Assembly: GCA_905221605.1 (NCBI GenBank) | Contig: CAJNDS010000169.1 | Coordinates: 739,001-803,000 of the forward strand | Direction of reading: 5' to 3' | Origin: Symbiodinium natans | Taxonomy: Eukaryota > Sar > Dinophyceae > Suessiales > Symbiodiniaceae | DNA length: 64,000 nucleotides | Shown: positions 52,475-63,060 of the stretch, piece by piece | How positions within the stretch are numbered: the first letter of the stretch is position 1 | Layout: each line of letters opens with the position of its first letter | The notes under the pieces: generated by a model | Database searches by the model: none | What the model saw: only the letters and a program-made list of their open reading frames with translations | Told to the model about the DNA's origin: nothing | Made by a program: the position numbers and the translations under genes

Positions 52475-53291
52475 GTAAGCCCTTGGAACCTCATGCATCC
52501 GAAGCCCTTCCTTGTCGTTCAACTTCTCCCCTAAAAGGCCGAGCTCAGGCTCTCCTGATGCTCTCAGGCGTTATCCCTTGGAATCTAAGTTCCTACACTT
52601 ACTGGGCAACCGAAGCCACGGCGCACTTAAGCCGAATTCCCTACACCCTAAACCCAAAAAACTCTAGCTGGGAGGGGACAGCTTCTTCTTGGAAGACAAC
52701 AAGGAGGACTCGAACAGAGAAGGGTGCTGCTTGAGGTGGACGCAATGGGGGAGAAAAGAGGAGTTCGGATGGCAAGTGTTCATGGTTACTGAGAATGGAA
52801 GGCCCTTTAATATATGGTCTTCAGGGTTAACGGGTTAATCAGGGTTCAGGGCTGAGAAGTCCTACGGGTAAAGGCAGTTACCTCGTACAGGGCGCCCTGA
52901 ATTGCAACCCTCCATGTTCTGACAGCACCCTAAACCCTAAACCCTGACCATGCTAGCATGCTTGGCTGAAGCAACGAGTGCAAAGGCTAAACGACTTTGA
53001 ATTTGTTGCTAGAGTTTATTGAGAGCCCTTTCTACCACCAACTGTAATCGAATCTCCCTTAACTGGAGACCCAATGAAGGGACCCCTAGTCTGTAGGGGA
53101 GGTGAAGAACTTCCCAAACCCCAAGTCTAAGTTGGTTGGGTCATGTTTCGGGGTTGGGCTTAGGGTTCAAGTTTAAGTGCTAAGTAAGGCCACTAATACG
53201 TCACATAAGGCGCCCAGCTGTGTCTTCGCCCGAATCTTTCAGCACCATTGGGGGGGGGGGGGGGGGGGGGGCTCTGATCCTGTAGAGCGCG
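52475..53291. other. no supported gene
   Basis: The open frame 52438-52734 lacks codon bias. A 23-bp poly-G run lies at 53249-53271. A short CCCTAAA pair is at 52930. Confidence 0.4.
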
Positions 53292-54258
53292 CGCAGGACG
53301 CAAAGGAGTGGAGCCCTGGCCGCAAAGAGTTTAGGGTTTAGGGTTTAGGGTTCAGCATCTCTGGTCCAAGCATTCACTAAGGGTGTTTGGCATCACCCCC
53401 ACGTGTTTGGCATCACCCCTCCCTCCCAGAATCCCTCTTCATCTGAATTACATATCTTCTTCTAACTTTGATTTTTTGTGATTAACCCACCTACATCATT
53501 TAGCTCGCAACATTCTTAGGAATCAAAGGCCTAAGTTAAAAACAATAGACGTTTTCCAAAACAACGTCTAGCATACTTAACCTTAAAGGAAAGCCAAGAT
53601 TCGACCAAAAAACGCCCAAAGTAGTTACAGAAAAAACGGGCCGTGAGGCACAAAACGGCACGAAGCCAGGCGCAGGTAGGAAATCCCGGATCGCATCTTG
53701 CTGGTTCGTATAAGCATGTGGCTATTAAATCCATGGCACCCCAGCCAACACAGAAGACACAAAAAACACAAGGGTTTTGGACGAAAAAATGGTTTTTGGC
53801 TGCCGCGTCGGTTTCGGAAAACCGTACGAAACCCCTCGTCCCGGGGGGGTCCCGGGACAGCCCTAAACCCTAAATCCGAAACCCTAAACCCTAAATCCTA
53901 AAGCCTAAAATCCTAAGCCCTAAACCCTAAATCCTAAATCCTAAACCCTAAATCCTAAACCCTAAACAGTAAACCCTAAATCCTAAATCATAAATCCTAA
54001 AACCCTTAAAAAATCATAATCAGACGACGACCCCATTAAGGTTTAAATATACAGAGGTAGAGAGGGTTTAGGGATCAGCAGGGCAGGGTTTTCAAGGGTT
54101 TTTGGGGGCTTAAGGGGTTTGGGGCTTAGGGTTTAAGGTGTTGAGAGACTTACGGCAGTAGGGTCTTGGGTGCCGAGCGGGCCGCATCTTATTGCGAGGC
54201 TCTTAGGGGAACGCTGCGCCCTTTCCGCAACCAATTGTCACTTCCGAAGCCGTGCTAA
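53292..54258 (+). CDS. two putative exons around a telomere-variant array
   Basis: Island 53292-53330 reads RAQDAKEWSPGRKE and runs directly into TTTAGGG repeat. Exon 54178-54258 follows GGGTGCCGAG, reads RAASYCEALRGTLRPFRNQL then SLPKPC, and ends in TAA. The two are not shown to be linked. Confidence 0.4.
53862..54005 (-). repeat. variant telomeric array (CCCTAAA mixed with CCTAAAT)
   Basis: About 20 units in which CCCTAAA alternates irregularly with TCCTAAA. A smaller block at 54605-54655 has a regular 20-bp higher order of CCCTAAACCCTAATCCTAAA twice. Confidence 0.9.
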
Positions 54259-54524
54259 CCCAAAAAGCCTTCGACTGTTGCCTTGTTCCTTTTCTTGTCG
54301 AGACTGGTCGAAATAAGGGTTTCTTTACGGATAATGAGCCCCAACTGAGAACTATAAACTGTCTTGTGGTTCGAGGGTCTTTAGCTAGGCAGGCCCCTTG
54401 GGATGTCTTGCATCTTCCCTTATGGAGTTTAAGACGACCTCATTTGTTCTAGTTGTTTTTTTGGCCTAACACAGGTACTACATGATAGCCTCTAGGTCGG
54501 AGTTTGGGAGTTTCAAGCTTCCAG

Positions 54525-55007
54525 GTACGAGAAAGCCGAGGATCCCTTGAGGGAATCGCCGAGCCCTCGGCCTTAGGGCTCCCGCGACCTGGGAACCCCA
54601 AGACCCAAACCCTAAACCCTAATCCTAAACCCTAAACCCTAATCCTAAACCCTACACCCCAGTTCAGGGATTTTAGGGAGTTCGGGGATTTTCGGTGTTA
54701 CCTCTCAGGGCTTAGAAACGAGTCGTACTGAAAAGATTGGCAAAACAGCTGCGGAGTTCGGAGCCACGCCCTCGCCGAGTGGCGCCTTGAATCTGCTTGC
54801 TGAGGGTTTCAGGTGTTTCAGGGCTTGGGTTTAGGGTTGAAGTGCTTGAAGTTACAGGGTTTGGGGTTCGAGCTTGGACCCCTAGAACGGACCCCTCATC
54901 CTACCACTTGGTCCTTTACTACCAAAGTAGCCCAGAATAGCCCCTAGAAAACCTCCCTGATGCTGAGGGTCCGAGGCTTTGCCGAGATCTGTCTAGAAAC
55001 CATCAAG
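54525..55007 (+). CDS. three putative exons, unrecognised
   Basis: Exon 54525-54576 (YEKAEDPLRESPSPRP, stop TAG; acceptor CTTCCAG), exon 54749-54805 (AEFGATPSPSGALNLLAE, then GTTTCA) and exon 54968-55007 (VRGFAEICLETIK, then GTTCCA). The last two do not keep phase, so one border or an exon is missing. Confidence 0.4.
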
Positions 55008-55129
55008 GTTCCAAGCACCCGAACCCCAAAACAGCGCCAAGGTACGAACTCCATGTGACCGCCCTCGGGCCCATGAAGCCATTAGCTGGCTGGCAGGCCG
55101 CAGAAAAAACTGATGGCTTAGGGTTTGCG

Positions 55130-55190
55130 GGGTTTACGGAGGGTTTACGGAGGGTTTACGGAGGGTTTACGGAGGGTTTACGGGGTTTCA
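55130..55190 (+). repeat. 11-bp minisatellite derived from telomeric repeat
   Basis: Five units of GGGTTTACGGA in tandem, resembling TTTAGGG with an inserted ACG. It lies in intron-like DNA. Confidence 0.9.
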
Positions 55191-55723
55191 AAGGTTCAGC
55201 CATGGAGGGCTTGCGATTTTGCGGCTTGTCGGGTTTTTGTGGCGGATAGGGGTCTAGGCTTTTTTCAAACGACGTAGGAGTGCATGGGGTTCCCAAAAGC
55301 TTTTTTTTTGGGGAGGGGGGGGGGGGGGCTCCTAGCAAAACGAGATTTTTGTATTGAGGGGTATGCTATAGGGGTACCGCAATACCAACATTTTTGAACA
55401 TGCCCCAACGGGTTGCAGGTAAAGTGGTTTGCCGATGTCGAGGCTTCTTATACCCGAGCAAGTATCGTTGGTAGGGGAGTGATCGCCATCTCAGTCTGCG
55501 CGGTTCCCCCGGCTGTCGCTCCTTAAGCTCCAAACCTCGAAGACGCGACCCTGAAACCATCTGAGCTGTATTCTCTTACAAGTTCCGGTTGGGCTGGTGG
55601 AGGAATTTACTTGGGCCTGCAAGGGGTTCCAATCGAGTAGCTTAGGGCCAAACAAATACTATATGGGTGCACGGACTGTTTGTGTGAACGTATCAATCAA
55701 AGCCTGCTTCTTGCCACAGGCAG

Positions 55724-55800
55724 GCACCATGGCTCATTGTATGGTCCGCTTGGAGCGCTACGATGAGGCTCGCAAGCTTCGGCTTTTCAGAGGCAGCCAG
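55724..55800 (+). CDS. putative exon, TPR-like
   Basis: Acceptor CACAGGCAG, then MAHCMVRLERYDEARKLRLF and RGSQ, then donor GTGTAA. The pattern (Leu, Tyr-Asp-Glu-Ala) fits half a TPR unit. It is not linked to the 47-51 kb gene by phase or position. Confidence 0.45.
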
Positions 55801-56137
55801 GTGTAAAGTGTAGTGTTGCAGTGTAGGGGGTCAATCTCAGGCTGTGCGTAAGAAATCTGTTGTCCAGGATCTGGGTAACTTGGGGCTCCGAATTGTTCTT
55901 CCTCTATGCTCACTTGTGGAACAGTGCCACGCGATCACTCTTTGACGCGGCGCGTGATACCCTCATATTAAGTGAACTGGCCCAAACCTTAATAAAGTCC
56001 TTTAACGAGTCAACGGCGACTCTTACACCCATAGCTTTCCTGAGCAAACAACTCCTGCGCCCAAGTCCAACTCTAAGGGGGCCACACCTAGGGGCCCCTA
56101 CTTCCTCAAAGCCTAGCGCCTCAACCACGATGTCCTA

Positions 56138-56235
56138 CCCTAAACCCTAAACCCTAAACCCTAAACCCTAAACCCTAAACCCTAAACCCTAAAACCCTAA
56201 ACCCCTAAACCCCTAAACCCCTAAACCCTGAACCG
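56138..56235 (-). repeat. CCCTAAA array grading into 8-bp CCCCTAAA units
   Basis: Nine or so CCCTAAA units are followed by CCCTAAAA and then four CCCCTAAA units, showing slippage variants side by side. Confidence 0.95.
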
Positions 56236-56766
56236 AAAACCCTCCCCAAACCAAGCAGCCAGGCGCGTGAATACTTAGCCTTGGCCCTGCGGGTCGAATG
56301 TACCAAGGTGCGACCCAACTGGGTGGGAGGTGCTTGGGGTGTAGGGTCCAGGGGTTATAAGGGGCTTGGGGTTATGGGTCATAGGATTTTAGGTTTAGTG
56401 CAGTTTTTTCGGTTGCAGGTTTTTGGGTTTCTTGGTTTAGGGTGGTGTGGGCGTCTCAGGGTTGAAGGTGTTACTGACTTAAGGGCATTGTTAGTGAATA
56501 AGTGCTTCATGGCTTGAAGGGCTTATGGCCATTGTACGGCCTCTACTCAGATTCCCGAGTCGGCGATGGGATGGAGCTCAGGTCCCGAAGGTGTTGCACT
56601 TTTTCTGGGCTCCTGCTGGCCGCACATTGCGACACCACGCGCCTCTGCAAACGAAAGCCTCCGAGCCCCCCTTGCTATCGTTATGACTCTGGGGTTTGGC
56701 AGACATAACTGGGTCCTTAAATCCCCCCTTGAACCCCTCCTCCCCTTAAGAACCCTATGAAGTCAG

Positions 56767-56873
56767 CTTTCGGTGCTCGAAGCTCGGAGACCTCGGCGCA
56801 GGACTCCACAACCAATGGCAGCCTGGTGCACCTCCAGCTGTTCAGGGCTTCCCTGGAGTGGGCTTGCACCTGA
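56767..56873 (+). CDS. putative terminal exon, unrecognised
   Basis: The acceptor is AAGTCAG. It reads GARSSETSAQDSTTNGSLVH then LQLFRASLEWACT, and stops at TGA. Third positions are strongly G/C. A possible upstream exon, about 56560-56700, has two open frames. Confidence 0.4.
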
Positions 56874-57179
56874 AAGGAAGGATTTCTACACGGATATCAT
56901 ATACGTAGTTGCATTATTATCCTTTTTTGGGGGGATTCTTGTCGCATGTTTGCTCTTATAGACTTAGGGCCTTAGGTCCTTCCAGCAAGAGTTGCGAGAT
57001 TACAGTTTTGTCAGAGGAGCTTTATCAAGGTTTTGAAATGTACGAGGACGTGTTTTCGACTGTGACTTGAAACGAGGACCTTGGTTTACAAACGCGAACA
57101 TGTAGGGCGTGTGGCCCCGGATATTTCTACTTCTGCATACATATACGATTGTCAACATCTCGTGCTTATGTATGAATAT

Positions 57180-57919
57180 GGAAACACTTCACTTCACGTG
57201 GAGATGCGCCAGGAGTGCTCTCCGAGTGAGTTTAGGGGTTTCCGGGCTTGGCATCGCGTTCACTCACAGCCCCGCCCGAACTGAGAAGCATCTTGAAAGA
57301 CGCTCCTTCAGAGCTGACGACCTGACCCTCCCCCCCCAAACACCCCTGCTCTCATCCTCCGCGTTCGATCGTTGCAAGATCTCCCCCCCCGCCACAGCCG
57401 CACTGCCGAAGATCGAGCTCATCGACCGTGTCATGAGCTGCCACCAAGAGTTGGGCGATATGCCCGGGGACCTGGAGAGCCCTGGTTCGGGGTTTAAGAG
57501 GATCATATTCAGGAACATGTTGCTTCCGAGGGTTTAAAGAGCCACCCTAGGATCCTTCAAAGACTCGGGTTTCAATCTTTCAGAGGCCGTCTTGACAGTG
57601 ATCTTGAGATCCCAAGCTTGTGTGGCGGCTGCCTGAGGTGCGCAGACAAATTCTCTCTCTGCCGAGTTGGGGATGAACACGATATCGCGACACAATCCCA
57701 AGCCAAACCCTAAAGGCCCTAACCGTTTAAGGAAAAACGGTCCAACTCCCAGTGCCTCTGAGTCCCCCCAGACCCAAAACCCAAAACCCTCAGCCCTAAA
57801 CCCTAAGCCCTAAACCCTAAACCCCGAACCCCAAGAAGTTGAGGCCTGGGCTTGCGGAATGCATCCCAGACCTGGAGCAGGGCCTTCGTGGGCTGCGACA
57901 GCGAGGAGGGGTGGAGCTG
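57180..57919 (+). CDS. exon cluster with a Cys-rich exon
   Basis: Exon ending 57226 (LHVEMRQECSP, then a consensus GTGAGT); about 57282-57484 (ALPKIELIDRVMSCHQELGD then MPGDLESP, then GTTCGG); about 57599-57690 (LEIPSLCGGCLRCADKFSLC, with a CxxCxxC cluster); 57870-57919 (TWSRAFVGCDSEEGWS, then GTGGGT). The Cys cluster could bind zinc. No family is recognised. Confidence 0.45.
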
Positions 57920-58317
57920 GTGGGTTTAGGGTTTAGGGTTTAGGGTTAAGGGTTTAGAGTTCACGGTTTAGGGTAGAAGGTTCAGGGTTTAGGGTTCAGG
58001 GTTCAGGGTTTAGGGTTAAGGGTTCCGGGTGGGTTGCTGCACTGCTTGAGGTCTCAAAATATTGCGGCATGGGAGTTTGGAGTTTCAAAGTTCTGGCATT
58101 TTCGGGTTTCGAGGTCTGTAAGACCTCTGGGTAGGGGCTTTTGGGTTTCGGGCCTTTGGGTTTCGCTTGCTTCGGTAGTGCTCTTGACACGCTGCGACCC
58201 AGAAGCCGTTAGTGGGTTTTGGGTTTAGGGTTTAGGGTTGAGGGTATCCTCATGTGAGCCCCATGCTCTTGTCCCTGCACCTCGAAACGCATGGTGCTTT
58301 GGAGGGTGGGACCGGCG

Positions 58318-58797
58318 CGAGCGGGATGTTTTCGCCATGCTCCTGCAGCATGCCGGCTGCATTAGGGATTTTACGAAAATAGGGGACCCCCAATATAGAG
58401 CCCCAAATAGTACTGGTAGGATCCCCTTATAATAAGGACCCCAATCGGGTACCTCTCATATCGTAAACCCCCATCATGTTCTCAGTGGCAGCTGCACTGC
58501 AGGGTTTTTGGGTCCAAGGTTTTAGATACTTCTGTGGATTTCGTCTGCAGGGTCGGCTCATGATGGTTTGGTGCATGGTTTTCAGTGGTGTGTCAGATGT
58601 GAACACATCGGGCGCAGTGTTGAGGTTTTGCCTCCTGCGGGCTTAGCCGTGGGGATCATTGTGGGAGTTCAACCAACACAGGCAACTGGACTTCCCATGC
58701 AGGACGTTGATCCTTAGCTTGACGTCCTAACCACATACCTGAAGCTCTTGAGCCTGAAGCCTTGCTCACCCCCAAACTCAACCGGCCCTGTTTGAAG
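58318..58797 (+). CDS. three putative exons between two MITEs
   Basis: Exon 58318 to about 58378 (RDVFAMLLQHAGCIRDFTK) runs into the family F element. Exon about 58551-58650 (GRLMMVWCMVFSGVSDVNTS, then GAVLRFCLLRA and stop) is hydrophobic. Exon 58745-58797 (LEPEALLTPKLNRPCLK) ends exactly at AAG|GTTCATGGG of a family B element. Confidence 0.4.
58369..58472. mobile_element. MITE-like element, family F, copy 1
   Basis: The left end TTTTACGAAAATAGGGGACC matches, in reverse, the right end of the element at 63567-63648 over about 20 bp. The right end ATCGTAAACCCCC is the degenerate inverted partner. The interior has paired GGACCCC segments. Confidence 0.65.
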
Positions 58798-58905
58798 GTT
58801 CATGGGAACTTATTATAGATGGGGTTATAAGTAGGGTAGCTGTAGGCATAAACTGACATAGGGCACTCACAACCCTACTTTTTGGTACCCATGAACCTTC
58901 AAGTA
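58789..58905. mobile_element. introner-like MITE, family B, copy 2
   Basis: Inverted ends (T)TTGAAGGTTCATGGG and CCCATGAACCTTCAAGTA, 117 bp, with a TTATAAGTAG interior like copy 1 at 16261. The donor GTTCATGGG is inside the left repeat, after an open exon. A partial GGTTCATGGGA match at 59329 may be a third, decayed copy. Confidence 0.8.
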
Positions 58906-58924
58906 AGCCCTCTACTCGTTTAAG

Positions 58925-59027
58925 GCGCGTGTCCACTGTTATGCTTCTGGCGGATGACGGAAAAGGCCCCGGCAGCCTCCCTCCCGGGTTGCCCGAGCAT
59001 ATTTCACCGGCGATGTGTGAGCCACGG
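58925..59027 (+). CDS. putative exon, unrecognised
   Basis: Acceptor CGTTTAAG, then VSTVMLLADDGKGPGSLPPG and LPEHISPAMCEPR, then GTTGTT. It lies 19 bp after the family B element. Phase does not match the exon ending at 58797, so another exon or acceptor is involved. Confidence 0.45.
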
Positions 59028-59672
59028 GTTGTTTTTGTTGTTTAGAGGTCTTTTTTGGTTTGTTAAAGTGACCGAGCTTATGGTGTTTTGGGTTTTGGGT
59101 TTTAGGCTCTAGGGTGTTTAGGTTTTAGGGTTTAGGATTTAGGTGTAGGGACTTTACCCTTTAGGGTGCAGGGTTTTGTTTCGAGCGCCGGGGAGCGTCC
59201 GTATCGAACAGCTGCCCATGTAGGTGTCCAGCCACATCGTGCAAGAACCCTTCGAATCCAAAGAAAGAGGGTTAGAGGGTTGGGTTTAGGGTCTAGGGTT
59301 TGAGGTTTAGGGCTTAGGGGGGAGGTTCATGGGAAGTTGAAAGTGGGAGGTTATATCTGGGAAGCTATAGGTAAATCTGGTCATACTCTTATCTGGATAC
59401 TGAAAAGCCTACTCTAAAAATGAACTTTCGCGTAACACCTGAATCGTTCTGAGCCCCAGACCCCACACCAAGTTTCGGAAACTCCACACCTCCCCAACTG
59501 GGCCCTAAACACGCCACCTTAAATTCCCAAACGCCGAAGCCGAAACCCCAAACCTGAAACGATTCGGAGTTTAAAAGTCCGAATCCCCAAGCCCAGAGAC
59601 CCAACCCTAAACCCCGAAGGCCCCTATGAATTTTCAACCGCGAAGCCCTCAATCCCCCACCGCAAAGGGCAG
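59028..59672. other. intron-like DNA
   Basis: Diverged TTTAGGG DNA at 59090-59170 and 59280-59320, and a C-strand diverged repeat at 59520-59630. The stretch 59222-59269 reads well on both strands (VSSHIVQEPFESKER on +; GFEGFLHDVAGHLHGQLFDT on -) and is unresolved. Confidence 0.35.
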
Positions 59673-59910
59673 TTCATCGGGAAGGCGCTAACCTGCCTAG
59701 AGGAGGCAAGGATGGCTTACAGCTTGAGTTTTGGGCTTAGGGTTCAGGGCTTACGGCTTAGGGTTTGGGGCTAATTCTACATATACCACTCATGGGGTAC
59801 AGGGTGTAGATTTCAGAGTTATGAGTTTGGCAGAGATGCATGGGGACTTCCAGCGGCATTTTGATGTGCTCCTCCCCTTAATATCTCTTCACTTGAGCAC
59901 CTGCAAGGGA
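59673..59910 (+). CDS. two linked exons, helical-repeat-like
   Basis: Exon 59673-59727 follows AAAGGGCAG, reads FIGKALTCLEEARMAYSL and ends TTGA|GTTTTG. Exon 59834 to about 59910 starts AG after TTTGGCAG, giving K in phase, and reads MHGDFQRHFDVLLPLISLHL. The pattern could be a TPR pair. Confidence 0.45.
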
Positions 59911-60617
59911 TTGGAGGGCTCAGTGTATCCGTGGGGGGTTCCACCCTACACCCAAATCCAAAACCCTCTAAAAGCTAAACCCTAAATCCTGTTCTATGCG
60001 GGTTTTCGTTTTTTGGAGGGGGTTGTCATGAAAGGTATCTTGAAAATGTGATCCTGCCTTGGAATGTAAACCGGAACCCTAGATCGGCAATACCAACCCC
60101 AACCCAAAACCTTATGGTTAATGCCCTCAAAGCAACTCCCCTCCCCCTTCCCCCCCAGCCCAAAACAAAATTACAAAAACCCTCATGTTACTGCCCTAAT
60201 CACCTGCACTCTAGCACTCCAATTTCCTCAAATCCGAAGTCCTTAAAAAGCCTAAGCCCTCATTTGTTAAACCCTAGAACCCAACTGCTTAGACCCTACT
60301 CTTCAAAGACTTTATACAATGCCCGCCTCGGGTTCCTCGCAGGGTGTCGGACTGTGGTGTTGAATGTCTGTCGACCTGCGGGTCCGAGCTTGTGTTCTAG
60401 GGTTTACCCAAAGCTCTGCATTCCTCTCAGTACGTCACTTGAGGAGCATGTCAAGGGACTTTTTTCGTGACAGCCTGTAAATATGTAGATCTGGGGATCT
60501 TGAGGTAGATCTTGGGGGTGCTAAGGACTCGTCGGGTTTATAGGGTGTACGGCTGAGAATTTGGGCCTGCGCGCTTCTTTGGTACTAATTTAGGCGCTTG
60601 AGCTCAGCCACCATCAT

Positions 60618-60671
60618 ACCCTAAACCCTAAACCCTAAACCCTAAACCCTAAACCCTAAACCCTAAACCCT
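60618..60671 (-). repeat. interstitial CCCTAAA array (about 8 units)
   Basis: Clean tandem CCCTAAA in intron-like DNA between exon candidates at 59.9 and 60.9 kb. Confidence 0.95.
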
Positions 60672-60874
60672 TCGAGTCGCCAGATCTGTAAGGAAGAGCC
60701 TGTCTGACGCCCCTTGCGCAGGAAGTTGCGGGCTACGGTGTTTATAGGCTTATGAAGATAAAATACCAAAGCTTCTTTTTGTTCCCCAAACCTATCGCGC
60801 CAATTCATCAAACTCTCAACTCCGTAGCCCTTCAGCCCCAGAACCCTAAAAGTGAAGTACCTTCCTTGCCAAAG

Positions 60875-60963
60875 GCGGCGAACAACTTGCAGATCTTCTG
60901 CGGGGAGGCTGCGCAGCTGGTCTGGAGACTCAGAGTGCAGATCTCTTCCACCACATCTTGCTG
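60875..60963 (+). CDS. putative exon, unrecognised
   Basis: Acceptor TTGCCAAAG, then NNLQIFCGEAAQLVWRLRVQ and ISSTTSC, then GTGAAA. A 133-codon minus-strand frame overlaps it; third-position bias and gene direction favour the + exon. Confidence 0.4.
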
Positions 60964-61545
60964 GTGAAAAGGGCAATGGCAATGTAACAAAGTGGAACAT
61001 AGTCAATAGTAGTGCTGTAAACAACCATGGCAGTAGTAAGCATGAGGCCATGCCCAAGTAGCGCCCGTCTCCGTTGTTTGTGGGCGTTGGTTGTTAATGA
61101 GCTAACTTCGTTCAGCGCAGTAGACACCCTTTCACTACTAGGTTTTGAGAAGGCTTGCTATCTACCACCAAGAGACAGAATAATTTTGCCAACCTGCTTG
61201 AGAGCTCCTTCATAGTAAGCACAAGGGGGGGCGAGGTGCACAGCACCTCCGAGGTCGCGTTTTTCTCACGACGCTCCCTACATCGATACCCCCCCCATGG
61301 GAGCCCTGCACGTATACATCCACCAAAACCCTACGGCCCTACTTCACCTTCTAAAAGCTTCCCTTAAGCTCACGGACCAGTGCCCTCAGCAAGCCGGAAA
61401 TTGACCTGGGAGCCAACTCTGGGTTTGACTATGTCAAAACAAAACCCAAACCCTAACCCCAATTGCAAGCAAACGTCTAAAAACCCCAAACCCAACGCCC
61501 AGAGCCTAAGCTCTAACCCCTTTATCCAGCCTCCTCGTTTGCGAG

Positions 61546-61618
61546 CACCGCGAAGCATTCGTACTCCAGCTGCCCGTCCAGGAGGTGGTGCCCGAGGGCG
61601 GAGATGACGAGGCCAGTG
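61546..61618 (+). CDS. putative exon, unrecognised
   Basis: Acceptor TTTGCGAG, then HREAFVLQLPVQEVVPEGGD and DEAS, then GTGTTT. Nearly every third position is G or C. The dispersed-repeat core shared with 8369-8410 follows at 61690-61729. Confidence 0.5.
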
Positions 61619-61881
61619 GTGTTTGGGGTTTTGGGCTTCGCGAGTCAAGGGACTGAAGGAGGGACCCTAGGGTTGTTTGGGTGGTATTTAGGGGCTACTT
61701 AGGTATATGAGGATTATATAAGGTATAGAGGGGTTCGCAAGGACTCCTGGGCGACCCGCCTGCTTAGGGATGATCCCGCCTTTCCCAGTTCTGCTAAAGA
61801 CACTGTAAACCCTGAAAGGCTTTTTCAGGAATCCGCACCCACATAAGATTCCCAACCCATAGAAACCCTAAACCCGAAAAG

Positions 61882-62407
61882 GGCACCTGGGTTTACGAAC
61901 CTCGGACACATCACCGCTGTCGGCCACTCTGGTGTGGCAAAGAAGGCATCAGACAGCTCCGAGGCGAAGAAGCCCACATATGCGGGTTGGGGTTCAGGGT
62001 CTAAGTGTTAGGGTTTATAGGGTTTAGGGTTTATCTGGTTTGGGGGGGGGGGGGGGTATGGAGCCTCCCCTAAACATCCAGAAACAACTCAGAAGTCAGC
62101 GCTGCCGCATCCACTCTCGAACCATGGCCACCCTACCAGGAGGAAGCATGACCCAGGGCACCAGTGCCCTCGGAAAGCGGACCACCAGAAACAGAAACAA
62201 GTTGCCCAAAGCCTAAAGCCTGCATGACGTTCCTCTGGTCCTGAGCCGAACCCCCCTTAACCCATCAACTCCTACACCTTCCTCAGCCCCCTGAGGGCGT
62301 AGGGCCCGGGGTTTAGCGCATCGAACCCTCCAACACCCCTCATTCCCAAAGCAACATCGACCTTTTCCAGGTGGAGCTGAACTTTCCAGACAACCTCGAG
62401 GATCGCC
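61882..62407 (+). CDS. three putative exons, basic protein
   Basis: Exon 61882-61985 (NLGHITAVGHSGVAKKASDS then SEAKKPTYA, then GTTGGG); exon 62100-62200 (RIHSRTMATLPGGSMTQGTS then ALGKRTTRNRN, then GTTGCC); exon 62371-62407 (VELNFPDNLEDR after CCTTTTCCAG, then GTAAAA). Phase fails between the last two. Confidence 0.45.
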
Positions 62408-62834
62408 GTAAAACCCTTATAAGCCCCAAGCCCTAGCACTAAACGCCAAAAACCCCAAACAGGGAGGGAATGTGCTGAACTTGAAGGGATGGTCGCGGCC
62501 TACGCAAGGGAGCACCGAACTCCTAGACACTACGACCCTTGGGGACCTTCCAGAGCCCTCTGAATAGAAGCCTCCGAAACACGCAAGGGATTAGAAGAGG
62601 GTTCACGGTCTTGGTCAATTACATAGGCTTCGAGATTTTGGGTCAAAGACAGGGATCCATTTTTATGGCTTTCTTTGGGGTAAGTTCTGCAATACTTGAG
62701 GTATACAACCCTAAAGCACTCAAGGGGGACCTGAAGCACGCTAAGCCCTGCAAAGGGGGGACGACTTGTTTGACACCCCCCCCCCATGTGTGGGGCATCC
62801 TTTGTTTTGACCGAGCTTTTCTCACGGGAATTGC

Positions 62835-62837
<3 letters not shown>

Positions 62838-62880
<43 letters not shown>
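62838..62880. repeat. pure CT microsatellite
   Basis: About 20 CT units end at CCCTCC, about 65 bp before the next exon-like region. Confidence 0.95.
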
Positions 62881-62881
<1 letters not shown>

Positions 62882-62949
62882 CTTCTCTACTCCAGGGATT
62901 TAGGGTGTTCACGACCCTAAACCCTAAACCCTCAGAGGGATCCGAGTGT

Positions 62950-63060
62950 GGTAAGAAACGAAACGAGTTCCCTGGCCTCGGAGAGGATGAGAAGGCGCGG
63001 ATGAAGAAGAAAAAGTTTGGACCGCAGGTGGACAATGCAGGCTCAGCCGTGGCTTCGGGC
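62950..63060 (+). CDS. putative Lys-rich exon
   Basis: It starts near GATCCGAG and reads EFPGLGEDEKARMKKKKFGP then QVDNAGSAVASG before a GC dinucleotide. The Lys-rich KARMKKKKFG motif suggests nucleic-acid contact; no family is claimed. Confidence 0.45.

Noticed and set aside
60656-61057. A 133-codon minus-strand frame with a hydrophobic start
   Set aside because: It includes telomeric repeat at its 3' end, overlaps a better-supported + exon (60875-60963) and opposes the direction of all other genes.
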